The notes under the pieces were generated by a model. It had not been told where the DNA came from. It saw only the letters and a program-made list of their open reading frames with translations, and did no database searches. 64,000 bases of DNA, from positions 2,480,001 through 2,544,000 of the forward strand of contig CP075492.1 in the NCBI GenBank assembly GCA_021613535.1, in the 5' to 3' direction. Shown here piece by piece: positions 1-11,208 of this stretch; position 1 is the stretch's first letter; the number at the start of each line of letters is the position of its first letter. This stretch comes from Adineta vaga. Lineage: Eukaryota; Rotifera. Made by a program: the position numbers and the translations under genes.

Positions 1-740
1 CTCTAATGCAGTTTTTCCTTCTTGATTGATATAATCTGGATGTAATTGAATTGTATTCAAAAATATGTTAAAGATAATCCTTGCAATTAACAATTGTGAA
101 TTGGAAATTGTTTGAAAAAGAAGATGTAAAGGTGTATTTCCTTTTCTATCAACTGCATTGACATCAAAATCTCAATCGATCAATAATTGAATAGTTTTAG
201 GACAAAGAAAACTACAAAGAAAAATAAAAAGAAGATTTTCTTATTATTCATGTAATACTTACCGGATTTCAAGTTGCGATATATTTATATTAACACGTGA
301 ATCACAACACAAATGTAAAAGTGTATAATGAGAAAATTTCGTATGAATATTCAATTGATTTATCCATCGAATCAATTTATATAATTGTTGTTGTTCATTT
401 TGTTGAAAATTAATCTAGAAAAGAAATCAATCATTATGTAATCTTATTCTATTCTTGATATTACCTTTGTAGAAATATAAAGTAAATATAAAATATTTGT
501 TATAAAACGATCACATGCTATTTTAATAATTCGAGTTTCTGATTCAGTTAACTTTTGATATAAACATCGAAATTGATTAATTGACAATTGAAAACTTTCT
601 GAAAATATTCTTGTTGGAATTTTCAGAGATTTCAATAATAACATTCCTAAAACAATTTCACCGAGATCTCGCATAATATTAGAAATGTAGAACATTCTTT
701 TTTTATGATCTTGAACTAGGTTAATTGTTTTCATGTGCAT
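1..740 (-). CDS. FEM1-like ankyrin-repeat protein, C-terminal part, partial, with an in-frame stop
   Basis: Three exons are visible on the minus strand, split by introns at about 415-464 and 212-262 (50 and 51 nt, GT..AG). The first exon begins with ATG at 740; a stop lies upstream in its frame. The last exon contains a good ankyrin repeat (DVNAVDRKGNTPLHLL) followed by a second repeat start (INQEGKTALE). The order and spacing match the C-terminal ankyrin pair of FEM1 proteins, the substrate receptors of CUL2 ubiquitin ligases. The gene runs off the left edge. An in-frame TGA (complement of 172-174) falls just before the DVNAVD motif. That is either a nonsense mutation or a sequencing error, so the copy may be dead. 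The FEM1 assignment rests on my recognition of the repeat motif, not on a search. Confidence 0.6.
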
Positions 741-960
741 CGTAGAATGTTGTACTCAACTGTGCAGAGGTCGCTATTTCATTGTTGAGTTAGAAGAAAT
801 ACAACAATCATCTTTTCCAAATGCATATGGGTAAGACATTGCTATATAATTAGATATCACTGGAATAAAAAGTCACGCAAGCGCACGAGTTCTGTTACTG
901 CAACACCTGCAGAAGTAAACTTGTAAATGACATTTTTGGTATGAATGAATACTTCACACA

Positions 961-1494
961 TTGAATTCAAGATTAGTAAATATTCATTTACAGAAAACAG
1001 GCATATTTCATGCAATTATTGGTATAACATATAATTTAGTATTAGATGGTTATCAAATTGATTTCGATCGTTATTCAAATTCATCATGTAAATTTATAAC
1101 TTATATTTTCAATTTTTGTCCATTTTTATCTGTATATATGTTAGTATTTGCTTCAATAGATCGAATTTTTTCAAGTTTATTAATTTTTATAATTGGAAGT
1201 GCAATATCATTTGATTTAATTGATAACGATGTTCTTCATCAATGTACAAGTTATTCAGCGAGTCGATTTAATCAAATATATCTTATTTTAGAAGTGACTG
1301 TTTATGTAATTATTGCACCTTGTTTAATGATTCTATTTGGTTTATTAACAATTTATAATATACATCAATCCAATCGAAATCATACAACTACTTTTCAATA
1401 TCGTCCAAATGAAAAACAATTAGGACGAATGGTTCTTATTCAAGGAGGTATGTTCAGATTTCCAAAAATACCTACCGACACTATATACGACTAA
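961..1494 (+). pseudogene. Decayed rhodopsin-like GPCR (TM3-TM5 remnant)
   Basis: The open frame has no credible ATG. It encodes a TM3-like segment ending in the DRY-region motif LVFASIDRIFSS, then jumps to sequence typical of the loop and TM5 of bdelloid class A receptors, including the Cys-rich LHQCTSYSASRFNQ stretch. The 20-40 residues normally found between the DRY region and TM4 are missing. A TM6-entry motif (EKQLGRMVLIQ) is followed at once by unrelated residues and a stop, so TM1-2 and TM6-7 are absent. A possible splice acceptor precedes the fragment at about 1000. I read it as a deletion-ridden receptor copy. Intact relatives lie at 48.6-49.5 kb and 54.8-55.8 kb. Confidence 0.6.
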
Positions 1495-2278
1495 ACTTCC
1501 ATGTGTAAAATGTACAATCGACTACCTTATAAAGAAATTTTGGAAAGTTCCTGATATACATTTCAATCAAAACACATTCCGAAGAGAGAAGAACATGAGC
1601 GATAAACTGGAAATTTTCATCTACTGTCATCCTTTTTCTTCGTTATTAATTATAGGAAAAAAAAGGGTGCGAGAAATTTATCACCTGGAGATAATTACAT
1701 ATTCGAGCCATATTATGAGGATGTGGGCTCTTCCATTACATATTTATGACATTAACTGTAAGTTGAGAAAATTTGTTCATTAAAATATCTACTCTACTTA
1801 CATTCATTGTACGTGCGATAAGATGAATAAGAAAAAAAACTCTTTAATTAACATTATTGGTAGCTAAACTTCTCCCTGATATAACGCAGATGAACTGTTT
1901 TTTAATAATAATTATTGCAAATATTTTTCATGACTTTTCTAAAACCTACCTACTCCTTCAATTAAGTTATTTGAAAAGTAATGCATTCCTACATCGTACA
2001 TTCCGAAATTAATATTTATTGGTTTAATCTTTTTTTTGTTAAGAAGAAAAATTGATTGGAAATGAGGAATTAATCGGCATAAATTATGTTATTGGATTGT
2101 ATATGAAATAAAAATTACAGATAAAAAAGAAAACAAAATCATAAATCGTTGTCTTATTATGTATATTACGAAAATGGAGAGAGAAAAAAAATAGCAGTGT
2201 TCATTGTTCCATTAGTAATTTGCATTTTGTTGTTTTTTCTTCAAGTTAAGTCATTTCTTTTTTGCAATCTTGGTGATA
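1495..2278. other. AT-rich spacer, no supported gene
   Basis: Only short random open frames are present. I see no repeat, hairpin or coding-like segment. Confidence 0.5.
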
Positions 2279-3380
2279 ATGTTTGATAGGAAAAGTTTTT
2301 TTTCGTTACTGCTTTTTACTGTTATTAAACAATCACTCGCACAAGATATGCGATCATTTCAAATGATTCGAAAATCTGGTTTTCAATTTCAATGTGTTAA
2401 TACAACTTGTTTACCATTTACAATCATCCAAGTATCAAAAATTTATCAATGTCAATCAGCTTGTTTAGCTCAAATTTATTGTAAAGCAGTTAGTTTTCAT
2501 CAACCAACTTTATATTGTCGATTATTTGACAGTATATTAAATCAAAATATCAATTTACTTGTTGCTGATATTGAAACTGTGACAATGATTACGAAAACTG
2601 AGTCACGTATTCCACCTGGTTAGTATCAACAAAAAATACTTTTACACATAAATTATTAATCTGATAGAAATATAATGTTGTATGTAACTGAAATTTAAGT
2701 AGTATAGGATAGAAAAAAGATACTTAAAATGAAGAAACTTACAGAATTTTATTGTCATATTCATGTATATTAGAGCCGACTACAACATCAACAACAACTA
2801 CATCAACATCGACATCAACAACAACTACATCAACATCAACATCAACATCAACAACAACCTCATCAACATCAACAACAACTTCATCAACATCGACAACAAC
2901 AACAACCTCATCAACATCAACAACAACTTCATCAACATCGACAACAACAACAACCTCATCAACATCAACAACAACAACCGGTCCAAGTTAGTAATTTTTA
3001 TGTTATTTATTCCGTATTTTTCCAAAATCAATATTCCTTAAATAAATATTCCATGTTATCAACGATTTTTAGGTACAACAATCATCATAACAGATCCAGG
3101 AAATCTCGGTGGTTATCGTGGCAATAATGGTCAAGTTTATAAATTTTCTATTACAGGTACTTGTAGTGGTAGTGTATGGGGTACAAGTATTTACACGGAT
3201 GATTCGTATCTTTCTACGGCTGCGGTTCACGCTGGTTATGCTCAATGTGGTGTAGCAACTATAGTCAGTGTTCAAGTTTTACCTGGTCAAAGTAGTTATA
3301 CGGGTAGTACACAATATGGAATCACATCGTACTCCTATGGTTCTTTCAGTGGAAGTTACAGTTTTGTCAATACTGGATAA
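2279..3380 (+). CDS. Secreted PAN-like / Thr-Ser mucin / LCCL domain protein
   Basis: Three exons (2279-2618, 2774-2986, 3073-3380) join in phase to give 286 residues. The start is the ATG at 2279, which opens a signal peptide ending near Leu-Ala-Gln. Exon 1 holds about 90 residues with six Cys spaced like a PAN/apple module (CVNTTC, CQSACLAQIYC, YCRLF). Exon 2 is almost pure Thr/Ser, a probable O-glycosylated stalk. Exon 3 is an LCCL-type domain, recognised by GSVWGTSIYTDDS, AAVHAG and a late GSTQYGITS. LCCL domains occur in extracellular matrix, lipid-binding and immune proteins; the ligand here is unknown. A TGTGGG hairpin begins about 60 nt after the stop. Confidence 0.75.
2774..2986 (+). 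repeat. ACA/TCA triplet repeat coding for the Thr/Ser stalk
   Basis: A degenerate tandem of ACA, ACC, TCA and TCG codons forms exon 2 of the LCCL gene. Tracts in other frames, including a Leu/Met-rich one on the minus strand, are by-products of this repeat. Confidence 0.85.
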
Positions 3381-3437
3381 GACACAATATGCTATTTCAC
3401 ACATTTTTCGATGATGTTAATAAAAATAAACTGATAG

Positions 3438-3497
3438 AGTGTTGGTGTGGGTAGGATTGATGAATAAATATACAACACCCACACCCACACCCATCCA
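3438..3497. repeat. Telomere-like TGTGGG hairpin H1
   Basis: The left arm GTTGGTGTGGGTAGG pairs with a right arm that is a run of ACACCC ending in CATCC, with about 20 nt of loop. It begins about 60 nt past the LCCL gene stop. A lone single arm (ACCCACACCT) follows at about 3650. Confidence 0.8.
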
Positions 3498-3673
3498 GGT
3501 TAATTTGAAATTCGTCTTCGACAAAGCGTTTGTATTAGCAAACAAATATCAATTAATAAAATAAAACTCATTACATCAAAGATTTTATTTGCTGAAACGA
3601 GGATGTTGATATGAGTGTAGTTATTCTAATGGTTTAATACTCATTTCTACCCACACCTATTACTTTTATTCTA

Positions 3674-4924
3674 TTATTTTGACTTTTTTTCTAACTGACG
3701 AATTGTGAGAGGGAAAATGAATTCGAGTACTGAAGAGCAAGTTCTAGAGAGATATCGAATAAATCGTCGATGTATTGGCTGATGTGCTGTTGAAGTATAC
3801 TTTTTGATACTTTTGCTCATTTGGATTGTTGCTACTGTCGCCACCGCCACTTCCTTAAGTTTTATACTTGCCGGCAATGTTTTCATTGATTTACCGAAAA
3901 AAGAAGCGATTGTTTTAACTTCAAATTCACTGTCGTCGTCGTCGTCATCGTCAGAATCAGGAAATACTTTGTTGCCGAGAGACTTGAATCCATCTACCAT
4001 AAGAAATAAAAGCCATCTTGTCATTTGTTTCTGTATTTTATTATACACCTTCTGTTGTTCATGATCAGATAGACAAAAGTTTTTTCGTATGTTAAAATCA
4101 GGTTCATTTTTTGGTACTGCAACAAGTTTGACATTCCATGTTCGTTTTGATTCGTTATAAAAAATATTCGTAATTCTAAACAGAGTACTCATGTCAAAAA
4201 GAATCTCGCTCTCATCAGTAATAGCAGTGTGAGAAGCTGTATCAACAAATATTGGTCCGTGTGGGTTTCGTGTATCCATAACAGTAATGTGAAATAAAAC
4301 AGATACAAGATCTGAATCAGCTGGTAATGTCTCACTAGCAGCAAAAGCTTCTGCTACATCAACATGACGACTTGTTGATAAAAAACTACTTTCAGCTGTG
4401 AGAGTTCCAACACCATAGGATCGAAGTTTGTCAAATATAACTGATGTCATTGTCGTTCCTCGATAAAGATTCAAAGGTGAAACGAATAGAGAGCGTTGCT
4501 CTTCCCATTTTTGCCGTAAACCATGAGACAGATCAATAATATACCATCGAAAAATATACATGTCTTCCATTGTATTTGTTCTTAACGCTGTATTAACGAG
4601 ATTATAAATGAATGTTGGACGTGTGTACCAATGAATAGCATTATTAACTGTGTATTCATTTTCAAACTGATCAATCTGTTCTAGCATTCGTTCATTATCA
4701 TGATAACGTTGTCGACAATGACCGAGCATCAACTTTTTCGCGTGTGCTGTAGTTGGAATGTCATCGAGTGTATTACGAAATGTTTGAAACCAAAGAAAAT
4801 CAGACAAATCATCGGAAAGATACCGTGTATATTGAAGTTCTTCCTTGTAAAACGTGAGAAAGTCCGTAGTATCATTATAGCGGAAGTCATCTTCGTCATT
4901 ACAACAAGCCAAAATGTGCTGCAT
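3674..4924 (-). CDS. NAD:arginine mono-ADP-ribosyltransferase (ART family)
   Basis: A single exon encodes 416 residues. The R-S-E active-site signature of arginine-specific ADP-ribosyltransferases is visible: Arg155 in LYRGTTMTS, the STS motif at 183-185 in SFLSTSR, and the ExE motif at 238-240 in ITDESEILF. These enzymes move ADP-ribose from NAD to protein arginines, and the family is expanded in bdelloids. No signal peptide is obvious, so a cytosolic location is more likely than secretion. About 130 residues after the catalytic domain include a run of seven Asp near residue 325 and a basic end; I recognise no domain there. All catalytic residues are present, so the copy looks functional. 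Substrate unknown. Confidence 0.8.
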   Translation of the reverse strand: MQHILACCNDEDDFRYNDTTDFLTFYKEELQYTRYLSDDLSDFLWFQTFRNTLDDIPTTAHAKKLMLGHCRQRYHDNERMLEQIDQFENEYTVNNAIHWYTRPTFIYNLVNTALRTNTMEDMYIFRWYIIDLSHGLRQKWEEQRSLFVSPLNLYRGTTMTSVIFDKLRSYGVGTLTAESSFLSTSRHVDVAEAFAASETLPADSDLVSVLFHITVMDTRNPHGPIFVDTASHTAITDESEILFDMSTLFRITNIFYNESKRTWNVKLVAVPKNEPDFNIRKNFCLSDHEQQKVYNKIQKQMTRWLLFLMVDGFKSLGNKVFPDSDDDDDDDSEFEVKTIASFFGKSMKTLPASIKLKEVAVATVATIQMSKSIKKYTSTAHQPIHRRFIRYLSRTCSSVLEFIFPLTIRQLEKKSK

Positions 4925-5107
4925 ACGCTATCGATATAATATGAATATACATTTACATTCACCTTTCATGTTATTTTAATGTAAAGCGTCACGCATGAAT
5001 TAATAATATATTGACGCATATAAACATGCTTAGTAGGTTTTTTCCGACATTGAAATTTTATTGCTTCTATTGAAACAAATCGATTATCTTGATCGATTGA
5101 TCTTTTT

Positions 5108-5994
5108 ATGGATACCTTCAATTTTGCTAACGATGTAACGAACACAAAAGAATCTATATCATTATTTTATAAACCGATAACTATTATAATTGACATAATC
5201 CGGTTTATCAGTCGATGTTGGATCACTGTTGTGTTACCAATATGTCAACTAGTAATTGGCATCATATTTGTACATCAATGTCCGATACAGAGATTCATTC
5301 CAATCTATTTACTTGTTTCAGGCTCAGCATCATCTATATTCTTATTGGTGGCGCTTTTACAAGTAAATAAAAAAGATATGTTTATGATACATTACAATTA
5401 TTTTCCTCTTTTAGAAATTAGTGAGTTATATTGCTATAAAACGAAATACCGTACGTTCTATTGTATGTTGCATTTCAACATATTGTGCAAGTACTTGTTG
5501 TTTAACGTTAATAATAATACCTTACCTTCAGTTCTCTTTTATTTGGTTTCTTGCTGTATGTAGCATTTTTTGATTGTATTGATATGAATATATTTGCTTT
5601 CTAGGGTAATGTTTGGGTATATCAAGTTCAGTCGCGTGTTCAATACAATCATCCTAATATGACTGAGACTTATTGTCAACAGAATTTATACCAATTTTCC
5701 TATCTAAGTATAATTTTAAGTTGGATTTTTTATTTCATATGGATAACTATTGAATGTTGCCTGCAATATCCAGATCTGCAATATTTCTGTTGTCCAATAC
5801 TTGTTGATAAAAATTTAATTGATGGATCTTCATCTGATTCAGAAATTTCACTAGAACAGCAATCTTCATCATCGATCCTGCTACAAACAGTATCGAATTC
5901 GTTGCCGTCGACTGACGTTGAACAAACAATACCGCATTCACCAAGATCTGCTTCAGAAATTAATAGTCCGCCAGAAGTAATCAATGTTATATAA
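5108..5994 (+). CDS. TMEM272-like four-helix membrane protein
   Basis: Exons 5108-5362, 5415-5555 and 5605-5994 join in phase 0 at both junctions (introns 52 and 49 nt) and give 261 residues. Four hydrophobic segments are predicted: CWITVVLPICQLVIG onward, the IYLLVSGSASSIFLLVAL segment, a Cys-rich third helix in exon 2, and one after the GNVWVYQVQS motif in exon 3. A Cys-rich YCCPILVD segment and an acidic, Ser-rich C-terminal tail of about 65 residues follow. GNVWVYQVQSRVQY is the pattern by which I recognise TMEM272-like proteins, which are common in bdelloids. Function unknown; plasma-membrane location is inferred. Confidence 0.65.
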
Positions 5995-6251
5995 TCACCA
6001 GTGATAATTCAGAAATTTTGATTTGTATTTTCGTTGTTCTTATATCACAAAATTTATATTTATACAAGATTTTTGTTTAAATTTTGTTTTCTAATCTAAC
6101 ATACAAAAGTGCTTACATTGTAATAAAATATAAGGTGACATAATTCAAGTATTAAATCTATATTATATTCTGTTTCTAATGTTCTCAAAGAGTGAGTACA
6201 TTAATAAAATCGACTAGTGTGGCCGTCCGGTCGACTGTTTACACAATAACT

Positions 6252-6308
6252 TTCGGGTGTGGGTGAGAATGTTTCTCTTATCTTGAAACACTCTCATCCG
6301 CACTCGGT
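6252..6308. repeat. Telomere-like TGTGGG hairpin H2
   Basis: The arm CGGGTGTGGGTGAGAATG pairs, allowing G-T pairs, with CACTCTCATCCGCACTCGG across a loop of about 18 nt. It lies about 260 nt beyond the stop of the TMEM272-like gene. Confidence 0.8.
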
Positions 6309-6380
6309 TTTCATTTCTTTGTATTAGTATAAATTTTTCTCTTTTTCCAAAGTCTTCTTTCTTCTAAGCGAGACACGCCA

Positions 6381-6620
6381 GCGATTATATTATTTTCACA
6401 TCTCGTTCTTTTTTACTTTTCTTCATTTTTTGTCTTGTTACTTCTCTCACAGGAGAAGTGTAAGCGATTATTTATTTTTCTTCTTCTGTTCTTTTCTTCC
6501 TTTTTTTGTCTTGTTGTTTCTTTCACGGCAGAAATGTACGCGATTTTATTATATATATATATATATTTGCATCTCGTTCTTTCACTCTTCTTATTTCATT
6601 TTTGTACTCTCTGGGTTAAT
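6381..6620. repeat. Three degenerate tandem copies of a pyrimidine-rich unit (about 80 bp)
   Basis: Copies begin with GCGATT at 6381, 6464 and 6540 (spacings 83 and 76) and share TTTTTGTCTTGTT and a CTCGTTCTTT block. The third copy contains a (TA)n run. They precede the Ubl-vWA-E2 gene. Confidence 0.55.
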
Positions 6621-6832
6621 TATCAAAATGAAGTCTTTTGATCGAGACGAAATCTGAATCATGGTAGACTGCCGCATAATCTTATTATTTAATTTTAGAA
6701 GTTTGATTTCTAACGTCGAACTTGCCTTAGGCAAGATCTTGGACGTGAGGATATCTCTTACACTTCTACACTCTAACCCTCAGTACTTTTCATAATTTTA
6801 GATTAAACGGCAAGTTCTTCTTGTTTGAAGCT

Positions 6833-9693
6833 ATGTCGGAAATTATTAAAGTCAAATTTAATGGAAAGACAAAACGTTTTCGATATCCAAAGACGCCAAT
6901 CAAAGACTTTCTAGATAACTGGCGCACCGAGTTTAATATACCGGAAAACGCAATATTAAGCTTATATGATGGAGATGAAGAACTGTCGATTTCATCAACC
7001 CTAAAAGATCTTGGTATTGCAAATGCTTCTGAATTGATTTTATTATCCGCTAATGAGAATAAGGATTTTATCGTGAAACTTCAAACAGTATCAGGACAAA
7101 TGTTTGAATTTCGTTTCAATAATCATGCTACTTTAAAAGATCTATATTCTGCCATTCAAACAAAAGCTGATTTCACAACAACATACCCTCTTTTGTTCAA
7201 TCATCGTATGCATCTTTTTCAATCGCCCAAAATTTTGACAGAACCACTAGTGAACTTCTTAAGCTTAACAACCATTACTAATGAAAACATTCCACATTTT
7301 TACATGTGCGAATGCGATCGCACGTTTGAAACACGTATGTATAAGTATAATAAACATCTCAAGAACATATTTGTTCAAAATGATCTATGGCAACCTAGAT
7401 CTCAACGACAAAGTGATATGGCCATGATGATTTACCTAAATACCATGTATGCTTTAATAAGAGTGTTCTTAACTGAGAAAGATGTCAATTTCGACAGTGT
7501 CCATAATGTTTACATGCCACAATTTCTCATAGTACTACGACGATTTCTCTTTCCACCAGCTTGTCTTGCATTTCAACATGCTATGGAAGGTGCTTTATTT
7601 AATTTCGAAAAGCCTGTCCTAAGTGAAGCATTCTTTCATTTGTTTCGAAATCTGTTACCAATACGTATTCCTGATTCTGAGCTATTCTCCTATACACCGT
7701 TTGTTTTCTGTTGGATATTTTGTAATGGCGATCTTAATTCAGTGCAAAGTGCGTGCTATGAAAGTGCTCCTCTGACCGCATGCACTAATACTACAGATCA
7801 TGCAGGCAATACAAGAAAATCAACATCATTCAAGTATTTTGTAGAACCCGTTCGATTACTCAATGGTAAAGTCGTTGCTGGAGCTCATGACCGTTTTGTT
7901 TTGTGGGAATATGCTAAAGCGCAAGCTGACTCAAGGTTAACAGAAAATGATTACCAAAGACAAGCAGATCTTGTTGGGTTATTGATGACTTTGGAACATC
8001 TAACAACGATTCAAAAAAATGACGAACAATCATCATCCTCAAATCTATTCGAAATGTATTCAACTGATTATACACTGTGGGTACCTGATGCAAATACTGA
8101 TTTATTATCTGTTGGTAATGTTTCTGAACAAAAAAATAATTTGAAATGTTTCTCTGACCAAGATATATTAGAAATCAAACGACATTTATCCACAAATGAT
8201 TTGTTTAGTATATTTACATTTGCTGATCCATCGATGTTATCCAAATATAATCATGCACAATTTGCTCTATTAAATTCTGACAAAATTGTTTATATTCTGA
8301 GTACTGCTAAAGGTAGTACCGATTCATATCTTTGCTTCGATCCGCAACAGCAAGATGATATGTTTTGTAAAACTGACGCTGCTGCAAAGGAAGTTCTTGC
8401 ACAATATCCTCACGTTGTTGTTAGAGAAAATTCGGCTGATATCAGAAAAATAGAACAAATTACTTGTGTACTTTTTGATATCAGTGGTTCTATGCATGTC
8501 ATGGTAGGTAGTGAAGATAACAAACACAGCTTATTAGAATTGAGTACGATGGCTTTCGGTGCTTGGCGTGATCGTCTGGTATCTACAGGCTAGCACATGC
8601 CATCGGTTTGATTTATTTTGGTGCTGACGATGAAATGAATCCTATGCATTTTTTTCTCCGCCGAAACTTGGATGATCGAGTTGTTATACAGTGTGACATC
8701 ACACGAGACTTTACACAGTTTGACAAAGCATTAGAAAATCGACCTGCCTGTGGTGACGATACCCCCTTGTATGATGCTATCGATATTGCTATACAAAAAA
8801 TTCGATCATTTCGTGAAAATCATCAAAGCAGACTTAGTCCAATGTGTAAGGACTTCATACTCTGTTTAACCGATGGAGTTGATACTTGTAGTCAAGCTTC
8901 GCAAACGGATGTTCTACAAAAGTTAGTAACAAACAATATTATTTTTGATACTGTTAGTTTCGATACAAAACCTAACGATGTCTTAATAGACTTCTGTGAA
9001 AAAACCAAGGGCTATTATTATGTTGAACTTCAGCATAATCAAGCATCTTTATTGAATTTATTTGAGTTGGAAGCAACTATATCCGTTCAAGATCGAGAAG
9101 AAAATGTTCATGGTAAAGTCAAACAACCTCAACGTCGACAATCACAATTCTTAGATAAACCAGCTATTGGATCAAAACAAGCAAAAATAAGTGATGGACG
9201 CGCATCAAATATACCATTGAGACGAATTATGCTTGAAATTAACAATTTAAATAAAGTCGAATTGAAAAATTTCGATCTATTCATTTCCAAAGAAAATCTT
9301 TTCTTTTGGAAAGTGATTATGGAAGGTGAAACGGGCACACCATATGCAGATGGTCGTTGGTTACTATTCATAGAATTTCCATCAACCTATCCACAACAGC
9401 CACCTGAAGTTCGATTTATAACTAAAATTTATCACTGTAACATAAACGATGATGGAAAAATTTGTCATGATATATTAAATACAGCTTGGTCACAGAAAAC
9501 ATCGATGTATAATGTTTTCATGGAGATATTACGGTTGTTGAGAGAACCCAATGCTGATGATGCTTTATCATCAGTTAAAGGTGCTCAATGTAAAGAATCA
9601 AGAGACAATTATGATAATACAATCATAGAATGGAAATATTTATACGCAAATTTATCTGTTGAAGAGTTGAAGACTCGATATTCACTTGAATAA
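6833..9693 (+). CDS. Ubl-Ubl-vWA-E2 fusion protein, interrupted by one frameshift
   Basis: The ATG at 6833 opens a frame to a TAG at 8591. Homology continues in the +1 frame from about 8584 to the stop at 9693, so one base appears lost near 8582-8590. Residues 3-75 resemble ubiquitin, and a second ubiquitin-like segment follows (about 78-165). A long unrecognised middle comes next, then a vWA domain starting with the MIDAS motif DISGS (Asp549) and carrying CLTDG downstream. The last 150 residues are a ubiquitin-conjugating (E2) fold: YPQQPPEVRF, then YHCNINDDGKICHDIL with the catalytic Cys codon at 9463-9465; the usual HPN is HCN. A protein with two ubiquitin-like domains, a protein-binding vWA domain and its own E2 suggests a self-contained ubiquitin-transfer device. 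That is inference; no partner genes are adjacent. Confidence 0.7.
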
Positions 9694-9743
9694 AAAATTA
9701 ATGAAAATAAAAAGAATTTCTTAAGAATTTAGGTGACTAAAAG

Positions 9744-9815
9744 TGAGCGTGTGGATATGAATAGTTGGGTGGGTGTGTATGTTTTAGATAGATTTAGTAC
9801 CCACATCCACATTCA
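9744..9815. repeat. Telomere-like hairpin H3
   Basis: A GTGTGGATATGAA and TGGGTGGGTGTG left side faces ACCCACATCCACATTC. It is the most degenerate of the set and starts about 50 nt after the E2 fusion gene stop. The loop contains TAGATTTAG, loosely shared with H11. Confidence 0.65.
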
Positions 9816-11208
9816 AATAATAAATTTTAATATTGATTTCATATCTAATCATTCAATATTCGAAGAATATGAATTCGCTGTCTATGATGTAAAATTTCTT
9901 TATTTACCAATTTCTTGTTGCTACTAAAAATCTTTTCCTATTAATGTCATGAAAATTTTCAAGGAAGAAAAAATATCTCACTAACAAATATCTATACTTA
10001 AACAATTACTTGTTTTGCTTGTATTATCAAAATAAAATTGTAGATTTGTATGATTGAAGTATTCACACTTACTATCTCTTTCTTTTCTTGGGAAAAAAAA
10101 AATAATCGTATAGATTCACATCTACGAGAATGAAAGAAAAAAAGACATTATAGCATCTCAATTGTTTTTCTATCGGAATAATGTAGAAACCGATTGGGAT
10201 CTATGAACACTACATATTAATACACAAGGCAGTGGAATTGCATAGAAATATAGAAATAAATCTTCTTTTGAGTTTTTCTTTATAAGATATTCATGAAATC
10301 GAACAACTAAGCGAATATATGTGTGATTGGTGTTGAAAGAAAAACAATTATCTATTGTAATTCGGGATTATTAAGGTCTTATTTTGCTCTATATTTCAAG
10401 AAGATGTAACCTATTTATTTCACTTTCTTGCCTGAAAGTAAATAAGTAGGTAAAGTAGAACAAATTCATGTGAATTAGGTTAAAACATATATGAAATGAA
10501 AGAAAATTATTTTACTTCAAAATTGAAAAGTTTCTTAATACCTTGTATATATATATATACATATATTGAAAATAATGAAATAAATAGAAAAATATTTGTT
10601 ATGAATTAAAGAAAAATACATAATAAATTTACATTATTTTGTGAGTATATTAAGTCTGCTATGTAAAGATAAGTATATCAAAGGTTGATGTTAAAAATAA
10701 TATCACTTATCTTTGTTTTATTCTTTAGGAAGCAGCATATATATATATATATATACATATCATTTCTATGTAAAACGCATAAAATGTTTAATCATCAAAT
10801 ATGTAGTAAGTATATACTGCTAAAAGATCATAGGCGGTGCATGTAATCGTCTATATATCGATTATTATTTAATGATTTAATTAGTTTTTACAGGTATTCT
10901 GGTTTTGATGTTAACTTTTGTTGTTGGGTCAACGAAAAATTTCAAAATCATAAATGCCATGATAGCTAAGCAATCCAGTAAGATTTAAATCAATACTGAT
11001 TAATTTTATTTCTGAATTGAACTGTAAATGAACGATAATGTATATAGAATTTAGAGTCATTTTTACTAAGACATTAGAGAAAAAATATTTATAGACTTCA
11101 GTTGTGTTTAAAGTCATACAGATACGATACATATATCTTCACCCTCGCATTCTTTGAAATATAATCTTTATATTTATTTTCTGAACTCTCTCTCTCCCTG
11201 GTTTAAGA
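9816..11208. other. AT-rich spacer with (TA)n microsatellites
   Basis: TA runs occur at about 10547-10566 and 10738-10757. No segment has convincing coding character. The missing first exon of the following propeller gene could lie here, but I could not identify one in phase. Confidence 0.45.

Larger units (their letters stand above)
5995..6832. other. Intergenic region with hairpin H2 and a degenerate tandem repeat
   Basis: It contains H2 (6252-6308), a three-copy pyrimidine-rich repeat (6381-6620) and probably the 5' UTR of the next gene, with a possible splice acceptor at about 6802. I see no coding segment. Confidence 0.5.

Noticed and set aside
1595-1783. 62-codon plus frame after the dead GPCR
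   Set aside because: Random open frame; does not continue receptor homology.
3804-4064. Plus-strand 86-codon frame with hydrophobic start
   Set aside because: Antisense to the ADP-ribosyltransferase gene; the Ser run is the reverse of its Asp run.
10929-11132. Minus-strand 67-codon frame
   Set aside because: No family resemblance, splice context or composition beyond AT-rich background.
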